A stretch of DNA of 5,985 bases from Candidatus Poseidoniaceae archaeon (GCA_028822955.1 JAPKCL010000103.1:1-5985), one strand, 5' to 3'; numbered from the stretch's first letter, positions 1 through 5,814 are shown. Made by a program: numbers and translations. The notes: generated by a model from the letters alone, not told the origin.

Positions 1-3000
1 TTGAATTCAATGGCAGTTCTATCGACCAGGCACCATTTGTAACGGAATGGTTTTCCAACAACATCACTTCGCCACTCGACAGAGAAATCAAGCCTTGTCC
101 ATAACGGAATTGGTGTTCTCCAGTAAGTGACAAGTTCAAATTACTTGGATTAAACAACCATGTATCGAGTTCACCAGAAACAAGAGGGGCCATCGGGAAC
201 AGTTCGAAGTTCGACGTTGTGTTCATGCCCATATCAGGATTGCCATATTCATCAAACAGAGATACATCGATAGAATATATTCCAATATCCCACGAATCAG
301 TTTGGAAGGTTACCGAAGACATACCAGCCGACGTTGGTGGTATACTCTTGTTTGAAACTTCAGTGCCATCGAATTCCACGGTGACAAAGCCATCGACCAC
401 TTCTGCTGGAGCGTTTTCCCATTCGACTTGAACAAGTAAATCCTCACCCGTTACAATTGCAGTAGGATGGGATATTGAAGTCAAAACTGGTCCAGTTTCA
501 TCGATTAAATTAAAATTCAGATCCACGCCACTTTGATAGCCATCGTCATCGACTGCTTGTTGGCCTGTTGGTTCTGAAAGACTAACATCAATTTCCCATG
601 CCCCAAGGTTAGAACGCTCAGGAATCCAAATACCTGCATAGGCGTTGATATTTTCATCCCACATCAGAGGTAAAACAGAATAATTACCTCCACCCGACGA
701 ACTGAAGAGGCTCAAAGATGCTGAGAAGTCACTTCTGTTGTGAAGGGCAGAGACTGTAAATTCAAATCCGTCTTCATGTAATCCCCAAGTTTGAGTATTT
801 TGAGTTTCTGAAGATACAATGTGGGTGCTGTTGACCGCATTCACTGCAAGAGATGTGACGGATGGAGCAACCGGTCCAATTTCAAATGAATAAGCTTGTT
901 CAACAAACAGGGTATTGTCATTCTCATCGGTAAGTTCGACCGCAATGTAGTGCTGAGTGGTCGTTAGAGGATTGTATTCATTGGTCGTAAACGAAGTAAC
1001 GTATCGATTCAATCCACTGAAAAATGCAAGATAATGCGGTGATGCTGGTTTTGTGCTATCCCCTTGGTGAATCCATGCTGAACCCGTGAGCGAATCATCC
1101 CCAATGGCATCTTCGACCGTTACAACAAAGGTATCTCCAACTCGAATGTATTCTCCTACAATGAGTCCGATTCGATGGTCAACGGTAGAAATCTGTGGGG
1201 CGATGTCATCAATCCACTCCAATGAGAGATTGTTGAGCGTAATGGTGAACCCTGGTGACGCTAAGGGTACAGTATCTCCACTGATTTCTAAATCATATTG
1301 AGACAAACATGAAGATGTGGCCTGATACCAATCTGTACAGGTTGCAAATGCATGTTGTGTCATACTTGCCAGTAAATCTACAGTATGGGTCCACGACCAC
1401 GACATCTGTATGTGATGAACGTCGATTTGAGTGGCAAGCGTCGTTGAGATATTTACCACGAGTTCTCCAATCTCTATGCCATCTGCATCAAGAGTACCGA
1501 TGCTTGGCCAGGCATCAAGAACATGTTGAAGCGATAACTCAACATCAATTCCTCCAAGTGATGAATTCACAGCCCCTGAATAAACGATTACTGCACCGAG
1601 GGTGACGTCTAACGTATTGGATGGAGAATTCGTTGGCCATTCAATCCACATGTGCAGTGGGGATGTTGGTATTGATGAAGTGGGGACAGAAAGCGTTGCT
1701 GAATTAGAAAATGCTGAACTCACGACCGATACGTTGTTCGAAGAAGTGAGCGCCTGAGGCGAAGGCCCGAGTACCTGTGGTCCCGAAGAGATTGCAATCT
1801 CTAAATTGGTCAAGGATTGGGCAGTATCCCATTCGATGGTTATGTCATTTAAAATCGGTGATGAGGTGCCGGTTCGATTGAATTGGTATGAGAGTTGCAA
1901 GCCTGTTAAACGTGGAAGTTTTTGTTGTGAAAGGTTTCCAATGTTCCAATCGCTCCAAAGCGTCGAAGTATCATTCAGTGAGCCTGATACAGTATATCGA
2001 TACGAGAAAATCAAACTTGAATTAACGGGAATAGAAGTGCTGTGGTTGACCCATCCATCAAGCACATTCCCACCATTCGGAGACAACGTGTTGGTCGTGA
2101 ATGTTCCATCATCAACGATTGTTCCATTGGAAAGAACATAACCGTTCCAAGTTGAAATACTACTGACACCAGTAGATCCTGCAGAACCTACGACGCCTAC
2201 TGCGCCGGTGCCATAGGGTTGACCTCCGGTACCTCCAGTTCCACCGTTCGCTGAAACTGTACCTTGATTGTTGAATTTTGAAATTTGAGTTTGAATCGTG
2301 ATTCGGCCACCGCCGCCACCGCCTCCACCATCGCCACCATGGAAGAATCCGATGCAGGCTCCAGTACAGAAACTGCTTGCACCGTCTCCGCCGTCACCTC
2401 CGTCAGCCTGTATTGCACCGCCCATTCCGATGTTGACTTCATTTGCTTTGAGGCTGATTGAACCACCGCTTCCTGCACCAGCACCTGAACCACCAGCACC
2501 TGAACCACCGGTAATTGCTTGGCCGTTTGTTCCATCTTCACCATTGGATAAGATGGTTCCATTGACATGGATTTGGTCTGCTATGATACGGATGTATCCA
2601 CCACCATAGCCACCGGTTGCTGTTGGGTGATTCGAACTGGTTACACTTCCACCTTGAGAGCCATCTTCAGTACCGTTTCCATAGGTCGAGCCGCCGCTAC
2701 CGCCACCATTGCCGCCGCCATTACCGCCACTGCCGCCGTGGCCTGCTCCACCTGCTCCATCGGAGTTGGCGCTGGCCGATGCAACTGTTGAGCCGCCAGT
2801 CGAAGTTCCACCAGAGTAAATTCCGCTTGCTGTGATTGAAGTTCCAGATTCGACAACTAAGACGCGCACCATAATCGTCAAACTACCGGTTGCTGCAATT
2901 GAGCCACAAGATACAATTCCACATCGTAACTCGAGCGTATCGTAACTGTGAGTTCCAGACCACTGAACTGGGTTAAAGAGTGTCGACGAATTATTACCTG

Positions 3001-3385
3001 AACCAGGAGGTCCAGAATTAACACTCGGCAATTGAACTCCATTTCCGAAGACTGAGGTGTTGTTGAGTGTCCCGATCGCTTGGGCATTCTGCAAACTATC
3101 AAACCAAACTTCTGAGGTTGAATACGGTAAAACTTCGACATCGACACTCGCATTCAGTAGCCGATGACCACTTTGATGGGCAATTATTGCCGTTCCTCCA
3201 ATGCCGGATTGTATCGAAGTCGAAGATAAACCAGAAGTAAAGGTCGTTGCATTGACGACAGGACCTACGTTCGAGCTCTTCTGTATCTCCAATGTCGTCG
3301 CTTCACTCAAGAGGGGAGAAAGAGAAGAAAGAAGAAGAATGGTTGTCAAGAAGAAGATCTTTCCGACACCTTTGTTGGGAGACAT
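1..3385 (-). CDS. Very large secreted/surface protein: signal peptide, Gly-rich beta-solenoid-like repeats, Ig-like modules (partial, C-terminus outside window)
   Basis: The frame is open for 1128 codons from ATG at 3383-3385 to the left edge, and I read no stop in any codon. Upstream there is no other in-frame ATG before a stop at 3440-3442, which fixes the start. Residues 1-29 form a signal peptide: lysines at 5 and 9, a hydrophobic core at 10-26, and a likely cut near SEA (27-29). Residues about 168-408 are glycine-rich and carry four spaced copies of a motif of alternating hydrophobic residues ending in I/V-x-A/S-x-G. Residues about 409-725 look like beta-rich, lectin-like sequence. From about 729 onward come modules of 100-125 residues, each opening with an A/G-P-x-V/I linker (near 729, 840, 965 and 1066), as in chains of Ig-like domains. 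There are about two dozen N-x-S/T sequons and exactly six cysteines in three close pairs. No catalytic motif was seen. The role is probably structural or adhesive at the cell surface (inference). The family is not recognised; a C-terminal anchor, if present, lies outside the window. Confidence 0.93.
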   Translation of the reverse strand, partial: MSPNKGVGKIFFLTTILLLSSLSPLLSEATTLEIQKSSNVGPVVNATTFTSGLSSTSIQSGIGGTAIIAHQSGHRLLNASVDVEVLPYSTSEVWFDSLQNAQAIGTLNNTSVFGNGVQLPSVNSGPPGSGNNSSTLFNPVQWSGTHSYDTLELRCGIVSCGSIAATGSLTIMVRVLVVESGTSITASGIYSGGTSTGGSTVASASANSDGAGGAGHGGSGGNGGGNGGGSGGSTYGNGTEDGSQGGSVTSSNHPTATGGYGGGYIRIIADQIHVNGTILSNGEDGTNGQAITGGSGAGGSGAGAGSGGSISLKANEVNIGMGGAIQADGGDGGDGASSFCTGACIGFFHGGDGGGGGGGGRITIQTQISKFNNQGTVSANGGTGGTGGQPYGTGAVGVVGSAGSTGVSSISTWNGYVLSNGTIVDDGTFTTNTLSPNGGNVLDGWVNHSTSIPVNSSLIFSYRYTVSGSLNDTSTLWSDWNIGNLSQQKLPRLTGLQLSYQFNRTGTSSPILNDITIEWDTAQSLTNLEIAISSGPQVLGPSPQALTSSNNVSVVSSAFSNSATLSVPTSSIPTSPLHMWIEWPTNSPSNTLDVTLGAVIVYSGAVNSSLGGIDVELSLQHVLDAWPSIGTLDADGIEIGELVVNISTTLATQIDVHHIQMSWSWTHTVDLLASMTQHAFATCTDWYQATSSCLSQYDLEISGDTVPLASPGFTITLNNLSLEWIDDIAPQISTVDHRIGLIVGEYIRVGDTFVVTVEDAIGDDSLTGSAWIHQGDSTKPASPHYLAFFSGLNRYVTSFTTNEYNPLTTTQHYIAVELTDENDNTLFVEQAYSFEIGPVAPSVTSLAVNAVNSTHIVSSETQNTQTWGLHEDGFEFTVSALHNRSDFSASLSLFSSSGGGNYSVLPLMWDENINAYAGIWIPERSNLGAWEIDVSLSEPTGQQAVDDDGYQSGVDLNFNLIDETGPVLTSISHPTAIVTGEDLLVQVEWENAPAEVVDGFVTVEFDGTEVSNKSIPPTSAGMSSVTFQTDSWDIGIYSIDVSLFDEYGNPDMGMNTTSNFELFPMAPLVSGELDTWLFNPSNLNLSLTGEHQFRYGQGLISLSSGEVMLLENHSVTNGAWSIELPLNS
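2..1204 (-). other. Ig-like beta-sandwich module array in the large surface protein (left part in window)
   Basis: From residue about 728 to the window edge the protein is a series of modules. They open at APQIS (729-733), APSVTS (840-845), GPVLTS (965-970) and APLVSG (1066-1071), giving module lengths near 111, 125 and 101 residues. Within modules there are patterns typical of Ig-like or cadherin-like sandwiches, such as alternating Val/Thr strands, DxxGN-type turns (LFDEYGNPD) and TDENDN. Such arrays act as stalks or adhesive arms on cell surfaces. The fold assignment is from sequence texture only. Confidence 0.6.
2162..2884 (-). repeat. Glycine-rich segment with four beta-solenoid-like motif copies
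   Basis: In the large surface protein, residues about 168-408 hold four related motifs: LTIMVRVLVV then ITASG (169-188), YIRIIADQIHV then ILSNG (264-282), SISLKANEVNI then IQADG (309-329) and RITIQTQISKF then VSANG (361-381). Each is followed by a Gly/Ser/Asn/Asp-rich linker. The last positions of the motifs are 94, 47 and 52 residues apart, so a 47-52 residue period with one degenerate or missing copy fits. A run of eight glycines sits at 353-360. Alternating hydrophobic residues with glycine turns suggest a beta-solenoid or beta-roll (inference). Gly codons read as NCC on the plus strand, so this stretch is much more GC-rich than its surroundings. Confidence 0.72.
2476..2505. repeat. Perfect 15-base tandem duplication (two copies)
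   Basis: The 15-base unit caccagcacctgaac occurs twice back to back at 2476-2490 and 2491-2505. It lies in frame inside the glycine-rich part of the large minus-strand gene and encodes two copies of the five-residue block G-S-G-A-G in rotation. The two copies are identical at the nucleotide level, which points to recent replication slippage or conversion. Confidence 0.85.
3299..3385 (-). other. Predicted N-terminal signal peptide of the large surface protein
   Basis: The first 29 residues begin MSPNKGVGK, followed by a run rich in Phe, Leu, Ile and Thr (residues 10-26), and then the small-residue cleavage context S-E-A before Thr-Thr. This charge-hydrophobic-polar layout is that of a Sec signal peptide. 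The mature protein would start near residue 30. There is no twin-arginine motif, and no cysteine that would suggest a lipobox. Confidence 0.85.
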
Positions 3386-3436
3386 GAACCTTCCACATGT
3401 TTGCGTGTTAAGAGGATTTGTAGAACCAGTCGCTCG

Positions 3437-3446
3437 TAATTATACC
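3437..3446 (-). promoter_or_regulatory. Candidate TATA-like element for the large surface protein gene
   Basis: Read on the minus strand the sequence is ggtataatta, an AT-rich box about 56 bases before the ATG at 3385. If transcription starts 25-27 bases downstream, the mRNA would carry a leader of about 30 bases. That leader ends in GGAAGG only three bases before the ATG (3389-3394 on the plus strand), a purine-rich but badly spaced ribosome-binding candidate. Confidence 0.4.
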
Positions 3447-3492
3447 TCAAATATTACAATGACACGAGTTCGATGTCAAAGACTTACATCCC

Positions 3493-3510
3493 ATTCGGTG
3501 AAGGCCGAAT
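3493..3510. repeat. Short inverted repeat in the divergent promoter region
   Basis: ATTCGG at 3493-3498 is the exact reverse complement of CCGAAT at 3505-3510, with a six-base spacer (tgaagg). It lies between the two divergent promoter candidates. It could bind a dimeric regulator or form a small hairpin, but a six-base stem can arise by chance. Confidence 0.35.
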
Positions 3511-3550
3511 ACCTCGAAATCATTTCTGAAGAGCGAAAACAGTGAAGGGC

Positions 3551-3561
3551 AAATAATTTAA
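3551..3561 (+). promoter_or_regulatory. TATA-like element for the hydroxylase gene, predicting a leaderless mRNA
   Basis: The AT-rich run aaataatttaa is centred near 3556, about 28 bases before the ATG at 3584. Archaeal transcription normally starts 25-27 bases after the box centre, which puts the first base of the mRNA at or next to the start codon. No Shine-Dalgarno sequence precedes the ATG, which agrees with a leaderless transcript. Confidence 0.5.
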
Positions 3562-3583
3562 CTGTAGATACAAAGTTAAATCT

Positions 3584-4795
3584 ATGGAGGCGGAAGAAGT
3601 TTCACTTTGGCCAGGTATTGATGATGTACCTCCAGTTCCAAGTCCAGTTATCCACGACGTAGATGATATCCCCTCTGCTCCAAGTTTACCACCAGTTGGT
3701 GGTTGGAAAAAAGCCATATTTTTACGTTTATTGGCGGTGATTATCATAGGTTCAGGTCTTTTCATTTCACTTGAAGGAGCAACTATTGTAATATTCCTAT
3801 TCATTATTGTCGTCCCGTTTGAAAGACTTTTTCCTCGCCAGAAACATCAAGCATTCAAACGTCCACATTTGGACTTGGATATCGGTTATGCAATGGCTGC
3901 ACCATTTCTCAATATTCTTGCGCTTGCCGTAGGTATTTTTGTCGGAATCGTTTCTTTGGCATGGATTCCAGGATTGTTAATTGCACCCTATGTGGCCATG
4001 ATTCCTAGTCCATACAAATTGATCGCAGGCATTCTATTGTTCGATATGACGACCTATTGGGCTCACAGATTCTACCACGAAGTTCCAATACTGTGGAAGT
4101 TTCATTCCATTCATCACTCCACCGAACATATGGATTGGGTTTCAGGTTTCAGGGCTCACCCATTCGATGGAACATTGATTGTACCTGCAATAGTTTTCCT
4201 TCTCGCAGCAGGTTTCGAAACTGAGCAAATTGGGTTTCTCGCAGTATTCCAAATCGTTTTCGGATTATTCTTACATGCGAATGTTCGCTTCAGATTCAAG
4301 TTATTTGACCGCTTCATTATGACTCCAGAATTCCACCATTGGCATCACTCAAATGAAGATGATGCGATTTGGTCGAATTATTCTACATTCCTGCCGATGT
4401 GGGATATGTTGTTCGGTACTTATTTTATGCCTAAGGGTAAGAGAAGGCCACAAATTTATGGCGTGGATGAAATTGTTCCGATGACAATGGCTGAGCAACT
4501 AAAGTATCCATTTGAAGGCAATAAAAATCCATTGCGATTCCTTCGGCATCCTCTGCGTTCAATTTGGTCAATTATTAGGCACCCATTCCGTTCTACAGGA
4601 AGAGGATTAAGATTCATAGGGAGAATGGTCAAGGGTTATTTGGCAATTATGAAATTGATGTTCAGATCTGCAACTCGGCCTTGGGGAGAGAAATACCCGG
4701 ATGCATCTCGCCATATTGAACGAACAGCTGACTATTCAAGAAAGAAGAAGGTTGTTGAAGCGATGGAATCTGTTGAGGTTGTAAAAATTGGTTAA
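3584..4795 (+). CDS. Membrane di-iron fatty acid hydroxylase / sterol desaturase superfamily protein
   Basis: This 403-residue protein has the histidine clusters that bind the di-iron centre of the fatty acid hydroxylase superfamily (Pfam PF04116, COG3000): HRFYH at 161-165, HSIHH at 174-178, single histidines at 182, 192 and 231, and HHWHH at 251-255. Hydrophobic segments lie near 44-62, 65-80, 101-127, 144-157, 196-210 and 216-230, so it is an integral membrane enzyme with the histidines on the cytoplasmic face. Members use O2 to hydroxylate or desaturate lipids, sterols or carotenoids; the substrate here cannot be read from sequence. A typical member has 250-300 residues. This one has an extra N-terminal acidic, proline-rich stretch (10-40) and a basic C-terminal tail of about 95 residues with two RHP(L/F)RS blocks. 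The ATG chosen has a TATA-like box about 28 bases upstream. It is divergent from the surface protein gene and followed by a T-run. Confidence 0.92.
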   Translation: MEAEEVSLWPGIDDVPPVPSPVIHDVDDIPSAPSLPPVGGWKKAIFLRLLAVIIIGSGLFISLEGATIVIFLFIIVVPFERLFPRQKHQAFKRPHLDLDIGYAMAAPFLNILALAVGIFVGIVSLAWIPGLLIAPYVAMIPSPYKLIAGILLFDMTTYWAHRFYHEVPILWKFHSIHHSTEHMDWVSGFRAHPFDGTLIVPAIVFLLAAGFETEQIGFLAVFQIVFGLFLHANVRFRFKLFDRFIMTPEFHHWHHSNEDDAIWSNYSTFLPMWDMLFGTYFMPKGKRRPQIYGVDEIVPMTMAEQLKYPFEGNKNPLRFLRHPLRSIWSIIRHPFRSTGRGLRFIGRMVKGYLAIMKLMFRSATRPWGEKYPDASRHIERTADYSRKKKVVEAMESVEVVKIG

Positions 4796-4818
4796 AGTAA
4801 ATAACCACTGAAAACGAC

Positions 4819-4843
4819 TTTTTTCCCATGTTTTAGCGGGGAA
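4819..4843 (+). terminator. Oligo-T terminator candidate after the hydroxylase gene
   Basis: A run of six T residues at 4819-4824 starts 24 bases after the hydroxylase stop codon. Archaeal RNA polymerase stops at such T-runs without needing a hairpin. A weak five-base stem, TTCCC (4823-4827) with GGGAA (4839-4843), overlaps its end. The site lies just in front of the promoter candidate for the next gene. Confidence 0.5.
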
Positions 4844-4845
4844 CA

Positions 4846-4855
4846 TTGATAATAG
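4846..4855 (+). promoter_or_regulatory. TATA-like element for the small plus-strand gene
   Basis: The sequence ttgataatag is centred near 4850. A start of transcription 25-27 bases later falls at about 4876-4878, a few bases before the ATG at 4883. This spacing is the main reason to prefer the 4883 start over the ATG at 4940. Confidence 0.4.
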
Positions 4856-4882
4856 AATCAAACAACATTCGCTTTGGATGGG

Positions 4883-5206
4883 ATGCGTATGGTTGAGCGA
4901 AAGCAGGATTCTCTAAGCACTAATTTCCTTTTAGGATTGATGGACAATGAACAAAATACGAAAGATGAAATCCGCATAGATGTGCGAAAAGCGCCAAATG
5001 TAAAAGGTGATCAATCTCTCACACATCTTGCAAATCGAATTGTCGATGAAGTTCGAGTGACAACACCTCGTCAGCGTGCGCAAAGTGTGCTCGACAATGT
5101 CGGCCTTCATTCGAAGCCGAATATTTCTCATACCCATAACAGTCATCTTCAGCATGTTGGTCAGCGAGCTCGAAAGATTTCACTGAATGAAAACCCTCAT
5201 CTGTAA
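4883..5206 (+). CDS. Small hypothetical protein, hydrophilic, convergent with and overlapping the next gene
   Basis: The frame encodes 107 residues from ATG at 4883; an in-frame TTG at 4874 and ATGs at 4889 and 4940 are alternatives, the last having only a weak AGGA just before it. No family is recognised and there is no signal peptide or membrane segment. The middle (about residues 20-75) is a charged, probably helical region that includes LANRIVDEVRV and PRQRAQSVLDNV. The tail after about residue 75 is rich in His, Asn and Ser. Codons before about 5105 show the purine-first bias of real genes. After that the bias fades and the opposite strand shows it instead. The last 188 bases are antisense to a minus-strand frame, so the C-terminus is the least certain part. 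A frameshift in the read near 5105 would also explain the pattern. Confidence 0.55.
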   Translation: MRMVERKQDSLSTNFLLGLMDNEQNTKDEIRIDVRKAPNVKGDQSLTHLANRIVDEVRVTTPRQRAQSVLDNVGLHSKPNISHTHNSHLQHVGQRARKISLNENPHL

Positions 5207-5312
5207 GTGGTTCTTCATCAAGTTGCCCGACTTCCAAATTTTCTGCTTCCGTGGACTCTAAATCGACATCGTCCAATAATTCCGCTTGAGGCTCATCAAT
5301 CTCTTCTTCCAT
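5019..5312 (-). CDS. Small acidic hypothetical protein, convergent with and overlapping the plus-strand gene
   Basis: The frame encodes 97 residues from ATG at 5310-5312 to TGA at 5019-5021. The first 40 residues are strongly acidic (MEEEIDEPQAELLDD onward, with repeated Glu, Asp and Leu). They lie outside the overlapping plus-strand gene, so they are not its shadow, and their codons mostly begin with a purine. A good TATA-like box with a GAAA stretch before it sits about 25 bases upstream of the ATG, predicting a leaderless mRNA. After about residue 69 the sequence becomes rich in His, Cys, Arg and Phe and looks less like a natural protein, so the true end may differ. No family or membrane segment is recognised. 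Disordered acidic proteins of this kind are common, and no function can be given. Confidence 0.5.
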   Translation of the reverse strand: MEEEIDEPQAELLDDVDLESTEAENLEVGQLDEEPLTDEGFHSVKSFELADQHAEDDCYGYEKYSASNEGRHCRAHFAHADEVLSLELHRQFDLQDV

Positions 5313-5332
5313 GCGGTGGAATACAGCACTCA

Positions 5333-5345
5333 GATTATAGTTTCA
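5333..5345 (-). promoter_or_regulatory. TATA/BRE-like promoter for the small acidic protein gene
   Basis: On the minus strand the region reads tgaaactataatc. CTATAAT is the TATA-like core at 5334-5340, and the preceding GAAA resembles the purine-rich archaeal TFB recognition element. The core centre is about 25 bases from the A of the ATG at 5312, the spacing expected for a leaderless transcript. This is the best-formed promoter in the window. Confidence 0.5.
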
Positions 5346-5375
5346 CGCTTCAAACGTTGCCACTCAGTTGGAACC

Positions 5376-5395
5376 TTCATTCCGATTCGAATGAA
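5376..5395. repeat. Inverted repeat in the 5313-5463 intergenic region
   Basis: TTCATTC at 5376-5382 is the exact reverse complement of GAATGAA at 5389-5395, with a six-base spacer. An eight-base palindrome ATTCGAAT overlaps its right half at 5385-5392. It lies upstream of the acidic protein gene promoter and downstream of the small membrane protein stop, so it could be an operator or a transcript-end hairpin. No T-run follows on the minus strand. Confidence 0.35.
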
Positions 5396-5463
5396 TGTAG
5401 GATTTACCATGGTATTTACAGATAGTTTCCCGGTACGAGCACCTTTCTATAGATTTTATTGTT

Positions 5464-5793
5464 CTAATTTCCAAGACTGTTTAACAATGAAATGAACCAA
5501 ATTGTAACTCCAACGGTAACAACACCTCCGATTACTAAGATCGTCATGGCACCTTTAGCCATCTCGATATTTCCACTCATTTTCCATTTTAGCGCCAAAG
5601 AGCCAGCAACAACTGGCAAGGCGAGAGCAATCAACACGAAATTCCAAAACCCAAACCGGTCAATAGGAATAGTAAAACCAATGCCCATTAGCAGTAATCC
5701 CAATAAAAAGGAAATGCCTGAGCCGGATAAGAAGCTACCTCGTGGTTCCTCTTGTGACTGGTCTCCAATTTCACTTTCTACCATTTGTTCCAC
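5464..5793 (-). CDS. Small membrane protein with three predicted transmembrane segments
   Basis: The frame gives 109 residues from a GTG at 5791-5793, or 106 from the ATG at 5782-5784. The first 20 residues are polar and acidic. Three hydrophobic segments follow at about 26-44 (Gly/Leu-rich), 48-68 and 81-104, with a basic loop around KWK (69-71). No catalytic motif, cysteine or known family signature was seen, so the function is unknown. A TATA-like box centred near 5819 would start transcription almost exactly at the GTG, favouring a leaderless GTG start. The ATG would have a leader of about nine bases and also lacks a Shine-Dalgarno site. The plus-strand frame opposite it is a shadow. The next gene on the same strand is 151 bases away with its own promoter, so an operon is not evident. 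Confidence 0.78.
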   Translation of the reverse strand: MEQMVESEIGDQSQEEPRGSFLSGSGISFLLGLLLMGIGFTIPIDRFGFWNFVLIALALPVVAGSLALKWKMSGNIEMAKGAMTILVIGGVVTVGVTIWFISLLNSLGN

Positions 5794-5814
5794 AACAATC
5801 CTAAACTCTTGATT

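Larger units (their letters stand above)
3386..3583. other. Divergent intergenic region between the surface protein gene and the hydroxylase gene
   Basis: These 198 bases separate two genes that point away from each other. They hold the two promoter candidates described separately, a 6-base palindromic stem at 3493-3510, and no convincing coding frame. The plus-strand open frame that crosses the region starts deep in the antisense of the large gene and has no support of its own. Confidence 0.7.

Noticed and set aside
2298..2609. Proline-rich plus-strand frame of about 103 residues
   Set aside because: It is the antisense of the glycine-rich segment: GGN codons on the minus strand read as NCC, giving artificial Pro, Ala and Ser runs.
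2476..2735. Possible CRISPR-like or satellite array in the repeated CACC/GCC stretch
   Set aside because: There are no spacers of constant length and the repeats are in codon register with the glycine-rich protein.
2197..2856. Minus-strand frames rich in Val, Ala and Gln within the large gene
   Set aside because: They are shifted frames of the same GC-rich glycine repeats. Their alternating Val/Ala/Gln texture comes from reading GGT/GGC/GGA codons out of phase.
3201..3545. Plus-strand frame of 114 residues crossing the divergent promoter region
   Set aside because: It begins antisense to the signal peptide of the large gene, runs through both promoter candidates and has no recognisable protein character.
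3520..3804. Minus-strand frame opposite the start of the hydroxylase gene
   Set aside because: It is antisense to the well-supported hydroxylase N-terminus and would cover its promoter.
4931..5155. Minus-strand frame of 74 residues, rich in Ile, Arg, Cys and Met
   Set aside because: It is antisense to the small plus-strand gene in its best-supported part and has no promoter or natural composition.
5207..5495. Two short plus-strand frames in the 5207-5495 stretch
   Set aside because: The first half is antisense to the acidic N-terminus of the minus-strand gene, and the rest covers its promoter and an inverted repeat; neither frame resembles a natural protein.
5492..5812. Plus-strand frame of 106 residues opposite the small membrane protein
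   Set aside because: The minus frame has three clean membrane segments and a promoter; the plus frame reads as Pro, Lys, Ser and Thr runs typical of antisense to Leu/Gly/Val-rich membrane sequence.
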